From: Betaproteobacteria bacterium
Lineage (GTDB): Bacteria; Pseudomonadota; Gammaproteobacteria; Burkholderiales; Burkholderiaceae_C
Assembly: GCA_009923895.1 (NCBI GenBank)
Contig: RFSP01000021.1
Location: 1-14,682, forward strand
Direction of reading: 5' to 3'
DNA: 14,682 bases
The position numbers were made by a program, and so were the translations under genes. The notes under the pieces are model-generated. The model was given only the letters and a program-made list of their open reading frames with translations, ran no database searches and was not told where the DNA came from. This document shows, piece by piece, positions 6,942 to 12,441 of this stretch. The stretch's first letter is position 1. Each line of letters begins with the position of its first letter.

Positions 6942-8236
6942 GATGATTTCTCCGCGGCCTTCAGCCCTCGTGACAGGTCGTCCAACAGGTCTTGAACGTC
7001 TTCCAGACCAATGGACAACCGGATCGTCCCCGGGCCGATTCCAGCAGACTGCAAGGCCGCGTCGTCCATCCGAAAATGCGTGGTCGAGGCAGGGTGAATC
7101 ACCAGCGACCGGCAATCCCCCACATTGGCCAGATGAGAAAAGATTCGCAGGGCCTCAATGAAGGCCTTGCCTTGAGAGCGTCCGCCTCGCAGGTCAAAGC
7201 TGAACACCGCCCCGCTGCCCTTGGGGAGCAGCCGTTGTGCCAACGCATGGTCGGCATGGGTGGGCAGCTCCGGATAAGCCACCTCGGCCACCAAGGGATG
7301 TTGGCTGAGAAATTGAACCACTTGGCGTGTGTTGGACACATGTCGATCCATGCGCAAGGACAGCGTCTCCAGTCCTTGCAGGAGCAGCCATGCCGTGTGT
7401 GGGCTCATGCAAGCGCCAAAATCGCGCAGGCCCTCGCGTCGGGCCCTGAGGAGAAAGGCGCTGGTGGTGCTCTCTTCGGTGAACACCATGCCGTGAAAAC
7501 CTTTGTAAGGCTGGCTCAGTTCTGGAAAGCGGCCGCTGGCTTCCCAATCAAAGAGGCCCCCATCCACCAACACCCCGCCGACAACGGTGCCGTGTCCGCC
7601 AATGAATTTGGTGGCTGAATGCATCACCAGATCCGCACCCAGTTCAAGGGGGCGCAGCAGACACGGCGGTGTGAAGGTGGCATCGACCAAGAGGGGAAGG
7701 CCCATTGCGTGCGCCAATTCGCTCACGGCGGGAATGTCCAGCACCTTGAGTCGCGGGTTGCCCAGGGTCTCGGCAAAGAAAAGGCGGGTCTCGGGGCGAA
7801 CGGCCGACTTCCAGGCCTGGAGGTCGCTCGGATCCACAAAGGTGGTCTCAATGCCAAATCGAGCCAAGGTGTAATGCAGCAGGTTGTGGCTGCCGCCATA
7901 CAGTGCATTGGAGGCCACCACGTGGCAGCCGGCGCCGGCGAGCGTGGAGATCGCCAGGAGAAGCGCGGCCTGGCCGCTGGCCGTGGCGATGGCACCAACG
8001 CCTCCTTCCAGCGCGGCCATGCGTTCTTCAAAGACCGCCGTGGTCGGGTTGCTGATGCGGCTGTACACATGGCCCGCACGCTCCATATTGAACAGCGCTG
8101 CGGCGTGTTCGGCGCTTTCAAACACAAAGCTGGTGCTCAGGTGCAGTGGCACGGCACGGGCGCCAGTGGAAGGGTCGGGCCCCGCACCAGCGTGCAGGGC
8201 CAAGGTCTCAAATCCGGGGTTTGAATATCCAGCCAT
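6938..8236 (-). CDS. metY: O-acetylhomoserine sulfhydrylase-type PLP enzyme (Cys/Met metabolism family)
   Basis: 432 residues of the Cys/Met metabolism PLP-dependent family. It probably makes homocysteine from O-acetyl-L-homoserine and sulfide (or the succinyl ester). Key features are YSRISNPTTAVFEERMAALE (58-77), SGQAALL (87-93, phosphate binding), the FAETLGNP strand (154-161), Asp185 in LLVDATF (pyridine nitrogen), and Lys210 in SATKFIGGHGTVVGG, the Schiff-base lysine. The length and the opening MAGYSNPGFETLALHAG fit MetY better than the shorter MetB or MetC. An in-frame ATG eleven codons upstream (8269) exists, but the ATG at 8236 has a GGAG eight bases before it and gives the family N-terminus. 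The stop overlaps the next gene's ATG by four bases. No SAM riboswitch is visible upstream. O-succinylhomoserine sulfhydrylase (MetZ) or another gamma-replacement activity is the main alternative. Confidence 0.9.
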   Translation of the reverse strand: MAGYSNPGFETLALHAGAGPDPSTGARAVPLHLSTSFVFESAEHAAALFNMERAGHVYSRISNPTTAVFEERMAALEGGVGAIATASGQAALLLAISTLAGAGCHVVASNALYGGSHNLLHYTLARFGIETTFVDPSDLQAWKSAVRPETRLFFAETLGNPRLKVLDIPAVSELAHAMGLPLLVDATFTPPCLLRPLELGADLVMHSATKFIGGHGTVVGGVLVDGGLFDWEASGRFPELSQPYKGFHGMVFTEESTTSAFLLRARREGLRDFGACMSPHTAWLLLQGLETLSLRMDRHVSNTRQVVQFLSQHPLVAEVAYPELPTHADHALAQRLLPKGSGAVFSFDLRGGRSQGKAFIEALRIFSHLANVGDCRSLVIHPASTTHFRMDDAALQSAGIGPGTIRLSIGLEDVQDLLDDLSRGLKAAEKSS

Positions 8237-8244
8237 TTCACTTG

Positions 8245-8248
8245 CTCC
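8245..8248 (-). promoter_or_regulatory. Shine-Dalgarno GGAG deciding the metY start
   Basis: On the minus strand GGAG is followed by eight bases (CAAGTGAA) and then the ATG at 8236. The alternative ATG at 8269 has no comparable purine run before it. This favours the shorter protein starting MAGYSNPG. Confidence 0.65.
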
Positions 8249-8253
8249 AGGGC

Positions 8254-8282
8254 TTGGGTCACTGTGCATTGTGGGCTATATT
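8254..8282 (+). promoter_or_regulatory. Candidate sigma-70 promoter for the CBS-domain gene (TTGGGT-17-TATATT)
   Basis: TTGGGT (8254-8259, three of six) and TATATT (8277-8282, five of six) are separated by 17 bp in the 73-bp gap between the divergent metY and CBS genes. Transcription would start near 8289, leaving a short leader with AAGGGA (8297-8302) seven bases before the ATG. The -10 region is nearly self-complementary (AATATA on the other strand), so it might also serve metY; that is less clear. Confidence 0.4.
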
Positions 8283-8309
8283 GGGTTCTTCTCCTGAAGG
8301 GAAAACGTG

Positions 8310-8783
8310 ATGAAAGTCAGTGACATTCTCCGTGTCAAAGGCGCCGCGCTTTACACCACCACCCCCGACTCACGGCTGGCCGATGCCGTGCACCAAATGG
8401 CGGATTTGGACATCGGATCCCTGGTGGTCATGGAGTTTGGCGATTTGGTGGGCATGCTGACTTTCCGCGAGGTGATGGGGGCGGTGGTGAAGAACGGCGG
8501 GCTGTTGGGCGGCGCCTTGGTGCGATCGGCCATGGACGACGCCCCCATTACCTGCACGCCGCAGACCGAAGTCAACGAGGTGCGCCGCATGATGCTTCAG
8601 TGGCACGCCCGCTACATGCCCGTGATGGACCACCGCTCGCTCATGGGCGTCATTTCTTTGTATGACGTGGCCCGTGCCGTGGTGGAGGCTCAGGACTTTG
8701 AGAACAAGATGCTCAAGGCCTACATTCGGGATTGGCCTGAGGAGGGCCAAGACGCTGAACTGCGCAAGCCGCAGAGCCCTTGA
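8310..8783 (+). CDS. Two-CBS-domain protein
   Basis: A protein of 157 residues composed almost wholly of two CBS motifs: the first at about 5-62 (KVSDILRVKG, then DIGSLVVMEFGDLVGMLTFREV) and the second at about 72-128 (SAMDDAPITCTPQT, then ARYMPVMDHRSLMGVISLYDV). CBS pairs form Bateman modules that usually bind adenosine nucleotides or SAM and act as sensors, here with no attached enzyme domain. The charged C-terminal tail (about 130-157) has no recognised motif. The frame opens at a GTG at 8307, but the ATG at 8310 has AAGGGA at proper spacing. It sits 63 bp before aroC on the same strand, but aroC may have its own promoter. The regulated partner is not evident from context. Confidence 0.9.
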   Translation: MKVSDILRVKGAALYTTTPDSRLADAVHQMADLDIGSLVVMEFGDLVGMLTFREVMGAVVKNGGLLGGALVRSAMDDAPITCTPQTEVNEVRRMMLQWHARYMPVMDHRSLMGVISLYDVARAVVEAQDFENKMLKAYIRDWPEEGQDAELRKPQSP

Positions 8784-8834
8784 CCTTTTATTGCCCGGCT
8801 CCAGGTTCGGCAATCCTCCCCCCGCTGTCCTGCC

Positions 8835-8840
8835 TACAAT
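8835..8840 (+). promoter_or_regulatory. Candidate -10 element (TACAAT) for aroC, leaderless spacing
   Basis: TACAAT (five of six matches to TATAAT) is followed by GGCGGG and then the aroC ATG at 8847. Transcription would begin at or within a base or two of the ATG. The G-rich six bases directly touching the ATG are too close to work as a Shine-Dalgarno sequence. No good -35 is visible at 16-18 bp upstream. Confidence 0.5.
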
Positions 8841-8846
8841 GGCGGG

Positions 8847-9944
8847 ATGTCTGGATCCACGCTCGGTCTCCTTTTTCGTGTCACCAATTTTGGCGAGAGC
8901 CATGGCCCGGCCATCGGTTGCGTGATTGATGGGTGTCCGCCCGGCATGGCGCTGTCCGCCGAAGACATTCAACCCGATTTGGATCGGCGCCGCCCAGGCA
9001 CGAGCCGCCACGTCACGCAGCGGCAAGAATCTGACGCCGTCGAGATCCTCTCGGGCGTATTCGAGGGTCAAACCACCGGAACGCCCATTGCGCTGTTGAT
9101 TCGCAACACCGACTCGCGCAGCAAGGACTATGACAATTTGCTGGACACCTTCCGTCCGGGGCATGCCGATTACACCTATTGGCGCAAATACGGGCTACGT
9201 GACCCGCGAGGCGGCGGCCGCTCATCGGCACGGCTGACGGCCCCCACGGTGGCCGCGGGGGCGGTGGCCAAGAAGTGGTTGAATCAACACGCAGGCATCC
9301 GTTTTCGCGCTTGGATGAGCGCGTTGGGGGACGTGGAAATCCCCTTTGAAGACGAATCTCAGATCGATCTCAATCCGTTTTTTGCGCCCAACGCGCACAT
9401 CGTTTCCAAGCTGGAAGCCTTCATGGATGCTTTGCGAAAGTCGGGCGACTCTTGCGGTGCGCGCATCACCGTCGTGGCCCGAGGGCTGCCGCCCGGTTTG
9501 GGTGAGCCTTTGTTCGATCGACTCGACGCCGACATTGCACACGCCATGATGGGTCTTAACGCCGTCAAAGCGGTGGAAATCGGCGATGGCACAGCGGTGG
9601 TGAGCCAGCGTGGCAGTCAACACGGTGACGAGTTGACGCCCGAAGGCTTTGCCTCCAATCATGCCGGGGGCATCCTGGGAGGGTTGTCCACGGGCCAAGA
9701 CGTGGTGGTGCACCTGGCCATCAAGCCCACCAGCTCCATTCGTCTGCCCAAGCGGTCGGTGGACCGTCAGGGTCAGCCCACGGTGGTGGAAACGCATGGG
9801 CGACACGATCCCTGCGTGGGCATCCGTGCGGCACCCATTGCCGAAGCCTTGCTCGCCTTGGTGGTGATGGATCACGTGTTGCGACACCGGGCGCAATGCG
9901 CCGATGTGGCGCTGCCCGTTCACCCCCTGCCTGCGAAGCGATGA
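8847..9944 (+). CDS. aroC: Chorismate synthase
   Basis: 365 residues, the normal length. It catalyses the last shikimate-pathway step, anti-1,4-elimination of phosphate from EPSP to give chorismate, using reduced FMN. All three family signatures are present: GESHGPAIGCVIDGCP (16-31, with His19), the RGGGRSSAR block (121-129) running into TAPTVAAGAVAKKWL, and RHDPCVGIRAAPIAEALLAL (319-338). The second invariant histidine is His106 in RPGHADYTYW. Flavin and substrate contacts such as GGILGG (274-279) and SSIRLPKRSVD (296-306) are also intact. The ATG follows a TACAAT hexamer by six bases, with no functional Shine-Dalgarno sequence, so a leaderless transcript is plausible. The stop overlaps the MFS gene's ATG by four bases. 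No feedback or attenuator sequence is seen. Confidence 0.98.
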   Translation: MSGSTLGLLFRVTNFGESHGPAIGCVIDGCPPGMALSAEDIQPDLDRRRPGTSRHVTQRQESDAVEILSGVFEGQTTGTPIALLIRNTDSRSKDYDNLLDTFRPGHADYTYWRKYGLRDPRGGGRSSARLTAPTVAAGAVAKKWLNQHAGIRFRAWMSALGDVEIPFEDESQIDLNPFFAPNAHIVSKLEAFMDALRKSGDSCGARITVVARGLPPGLGEPLFDRLDADIAHAMMGLNAVKAVEIGDGTAVVSQRGSQHGDELTPEGFASNHAGGILGGLSTGQDVVVHLAIKPTSSIRLPKRSVDRQGQPTVVETHGRHDPCVGIRAAPIAEALLALVVMDHVLRHRAQCADVALPVHPLPAKR

Positions 9945-11146
9945 CTCGACCTCGATTGGTCGAGTTTGGGACGCTGTCGTTTGCTTACTTCGCAGCGTTG
10001 GGGCTTTTTGCGCCCTACGCCTCGTTGTGGTTCAGCGCCTTGGGTTTCTCGACCATGGCCATCGGGATCATCTCGGCGCTTCAGTCATGCTCCCGACTTT
10101 TGGCGCCCTATGCGTGGAGTTGGGCGGGAGACCATTCAGGCCGGCGCGTTGAATTGATTCGATTGGCCACTGTGGGGTGCGTGCTGGCATCCTTGGGCCT
10201 GCTGGGGGTGGAGGGCGCGGTGGCCGTGGCCTGCATGACCGGCTTGCTGTACCTGGCCAACAGCGGGGTGGTGCCGCTGTACGAGACGGTTCTGGCCCAT
10301 TTGCTGCAGACCGATGAGGGGATGGACCGGGCGCGTTACGGACGCGTGCGCATGTGGGGATCGGTGGGATTCATCCTTTCCGTGGGTCTGTTTGGTGCCT
10401 GGTTTCAGTGGGGGGGTATCCAGACCTTTCCTTGGACGGTGGCAGGGATCAATGCCTTTTTGCTGTGGGCTGCTTTTCGCTTGTCTCCCACTAGAGCGAG
10501 CGCCACGCACGATGAACCGCCACCGCCCGTGTTGGGGCGCCTGCGCAAACCCGAGGTGCAATGGTTTTTCTTGTCCATCTTCTTTACGGTCTTGGCCCAC
10601 AGCGTGATGGGCGGCTTCTTTTCGCTCTATCTCGAAAAGTTGGGCTACGGGCCGGCGGCCATTGGCGTGCTTTGGGCTTTGGCGGTGGCCGCTGAGATTG
10701 TCTTTTTTGCCACCCAAGGCCGGTGGTTGCGGTTCGGCTCGCCCCATGATTGGTTGATCTTTGTGGCGGCGATCACCGCGATTCGATTTGCCGTGACGGC
10801 TGGGCTGGGGACCTGGACTTTGGCGCTTGTTTTGGCGCAGCTGACCCACTCGGTGACTTTTGCGGGGCATCACGCCTCCTGCATCGTTCTCATCAGTCGA
10901 TATTTCCCAGACCGGGCCAGAGGGCGCGGGCAGGCTCTGTACGCCATGTTGGGCTATGGCGTGCCGGGTGTGCTGGGCGGATTGGGTGGCGGCTGGCTCA
11001 TTTCGCACCTGGGGTTTGAGGCGGCCTTCTGGGCCAGTGCCGCCTCTGGGGCCCTGGCGCTGCTGTGTGCGTGGCGTGCACGTCAGACAGATGCTGCGCG
11101 GGCGCACCCTGCAGACGGTCCGTCGCCTCCGCTGCTCAGCCCCTAA
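9941..11146 (+). CDS. MFS transporter, MFS_1-like/HcaT-type
   Basis: 401 residues with about twelve hydrophobic helices in two halves, joined by a polar central loop rich in Pro and charged residues (about 184-202). The loop 2-3 motif appears as WAGDHSGRR (62-70), and RYGRVRMWGSVGFILS in the first half is typical of the MFS_1-like group that includes the phenylpropionate permease HcaT and LacY-like symporters. It begins FGTLSFAYFAALGLFAPYASLWF, also typical of that group. It is an inner-membrane secondary transporter, and the substrate cannot be deduced. The frame extends 15 codons upstream inside aroC, but the ATG overlapping the aroC stop (ATGA, 9941-9944) gives the right N-terminus and suggests coupling. 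I know of no functional tie to chorismate synthesis, although an aromatic acid substrate is conceivable. Confidence 0.9.
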   Translation: MTRPRLVEFGTLSFAYFAALGLFAPYASLWFSALGFSTMAIGIISALQSCSRLLAPYAWSWAGDHSGRRVELIRLATVGCVLASLGLLGVEGAVAVACMTGLLYLANSGVVPLYETVLAHLLQTDEGMDRARYGRVRMWGSVGFILSVGLFGAWFQWGGIQTFPWTVAGINAFLLWAAFRLSPTRASATHDEPPPPVLGRLRKPEVQWFFLSIFFTVLAHSVMGGFFSLYLEKLGYGPAAIGVLWALAVAAEIVFFATQGRWLRFGSPHDWLIFVAAITAIRFAVTAGLGTWTLALVLAQLTHSVTFAGHHASCIVLISRYFPDRARGRGQALYAMLGYGVPGVLGGLGGGWLISHLGFEAAFWASAASGALALLCAWRARQTDAARAHPADGPSPPLLSP

Positions 11147-11250
11147 ATTCGTCGATTTGTCGCATTCAAATGTCAGAGTGGGGGGATTTCCCTCTAGACT
11201 CGCGCCCGGCTCGGCCTGGTGTCGTTGGATCAGTGTTGAAAAGGTGGTTT
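11147..11250. other. Intergenic gap between the MFS and RND adaptor genes
   Basis: 104 bp with no hairpin terminator. It holds an in-frame ATG (11170) and a GTG (11233) that would lengthen the adaptor, but neither has a well-placed ribosome site. TAGACT (11195-11200) resembles a -10, with no acceptable -35, so whether the RND pair has its own promoter is open. AAGG at 11241-11244 precedes the chosen GTG start by six bases. Confidence 0.5.
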
Positions 11251-12426
11251 GTGAAGTCCAAAACGGTTGCATGGATCTTGGGGGTGGGGCTGCTGGCCGC
11301 GCTGGCGGCGCTGGCCATTTCAAGGTCGGGTTCAAAAACGGCCACCAAAGAAGAAAAGCCCCCCTTGGAATTTTCTGCCCAAGAGGTGGTGAATCCACTG
11401 CTCGCGCCCATGGACGAGCGCATCGAATTTTCCGGACCGTTGGTGGCACCCGGGACCGCCGTGGTGCGATCCAAAGCGGCTGCCACCTTGACCACTTTGG
11501 AAGTGTCCGAAGGCAGCCGTGTGAAGCGGGGTCAGGTGCTGGGACAGCTGGATTTGTCGGAGTTGAACCATCGACAGGCTGAGCGAACCGCTCAACGAGA
11601 CGCTGCGCGCGCCAGCCTGCAACAGGCCGAGCGGGCCCATGCGCAAAACGAAAGGTTGTCTGCCCAGCGGTTCATCTCCGATGCCGCATTGGACCTGTCC
11701 AAATCGACCTTGGATGCCGCCAAAGGCCAGGCCATCGCGGCCGAAGCGGCCTTGAACACCCTGCGGGCAGCCGCCAAAGAAGCGGTCTTGGTGGCGCCCA
11801 TTCAAGGCATCGTCTCCAAGCGTCACGTGCTTCCCGGCGAAAAACTCAGTCTCGAACAGCCCGTGGTCACGGTGGTGGATCTGTCCACCTTGGAGCTCGC
11901 TGGCGCGGTGGGGACGCACGAAGTGTCCCGGGTGCGTCCTGGCATGCCGGTGGAAGTGAGTGTTGAAGGGGTGTCTCGCAAGTTCGCTGGCCAGATCGCC
12001 CGCGTGGCGCCGGCCGCGGAGCCTGGCACGCGTTCGATCGGGGTCACCGTGACTCTGGCCAATCCGAAAGAAGAACTGCGGGCCGGCATGTTTGCCGCGG
12101 CACAACTTCGCTTGGCCGATCCGCAATCGCGATGGACCGTGCCCTCCAGCGCCGTGTCGGTGGTGTCTGGTCAAAACACCGTCTGGGTGTTGGCCGATGG
12201 CCGGTTGCAGCGCCGCGCCGTGCAGTTGGGTCGGCGTGACACGCAAGCAGACCGCGTGGAGGTGCTCGAAGGCTTGAAGGGCGATGCCCAAGTCCTGGCT
12301 GTTCGATTTGACAACCTTCGCGAGGGAGGTGCTGCCTTTGTCAGACCCACGGCGGCGGGGTCTGCAGGCTCGGCCCCATCGGTGACTCCGGCGACCGCAG
12401 CGTCTTCCGCGGCCGCATCTCGGTAA
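11251..12426 (+). CDS. RND efflux periplasmic adaptor subunit (membrane fusion protein)
   Basis: 391 residues from the GTG at 11251. It links an inner-membrane RND pump to an outer-membrane channel. An uncleaved signal anchor lies at residues 5-24 (TVAWILGVGLLAALAALAIS); no lipobox cysteine is present. The split lipoyl domain is at about 72-102 (VVRSKAAATLTTLEVSEGSRVKRGQVLGQ) and 178-213 (VLVAPIQGIVSKRHVLPGE). It encloses an alanine- and glutamine-rich coiled-coil hairpin (about 105-175). A beta-barrel domain follows at about 215-290 and a membrane-proximal domain at about 295-365. The C-terminus is a low-complexity Ala/Ser/Thr/Pro tail (368-391). The GTG has AAGG six bases upstream; longer forms from GTG 11233 or ATG 11170 are possible. 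The permease gene follows after 15 bp. No outer-membrane factor gene is in view. Confidence 0.92.
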   Translation: MKSKTVAWILGVGLLAALAALAISRSGSKTATKEEKPPLEFSAQEVVNPLLAPMDERIEFSGPLVAPGTAVVRSKAAATLTTLEVSEGSRVKRGQVLGQLDLSELNHRQAERTAQRDAARASLQQAERAHAQNERLSAQRFISDAALDLSKSTLDAAKGQAIAAEAALNTLRAAAKEAVLVAPIQGIVSKRHVLPGEKLSLEQPVVTVVDLSTLELAGAVGTHEVSRVRPGMPVEVSVEGVSRKFAGQIARVAPAAEPGTRSIGVTVTLANPKEELRAGMFAAAQLRLADPQSRWTVPSSAVSVVSGQNTVWVLADGRLQRRAVQLGRRDTQADRVEVLEGLKGDAQVLAVRFDNLREGGAAFVRPTAAGSAGSAPSVTPATAASSAAASR

Positions 12427-12441
12427 GCCCAGAGAACGGCC

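Noticed and set aside
6942..7115. 58-residue N-terminal extension of the alpha/beta hydrolase
   Set aside because: It lies wholly inside metY in another frame; the internal ATG in the ATGA overlap gives a normal hydrolase N-terminus.
8237..8309. SAM riboswitch or other RNA leader upstream of metY
   Set aside because: The gap is 73 bp and shared with a divergent gene, with no long paired structure; there is not enough room for a known riboswitch.
8791..8813. Possible terminator hairpin (TTGCC...GGCAA) between the CBS gene and aroC
   Set aside because: The stem is only five pairs with a long loop and is followed by no T run, so it is too weak to call.
10136..11449. Long open frame of 437 codons on the minus strand, antisense to the MFS and adaptor genes
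   Set aside because: It is opposite well-recognised coding sequence, rich in Arg, Pro, His and Gln with no family resemblance. It is a codon-bias shadow of GC-rich genes.
11332..12291. 319-codon minus-strand frame antisense to the RND adaptor
   Set aside because: Composition is His/Gly/Arg-rich with no domain; the plus-strand adaptor explains the region fully.
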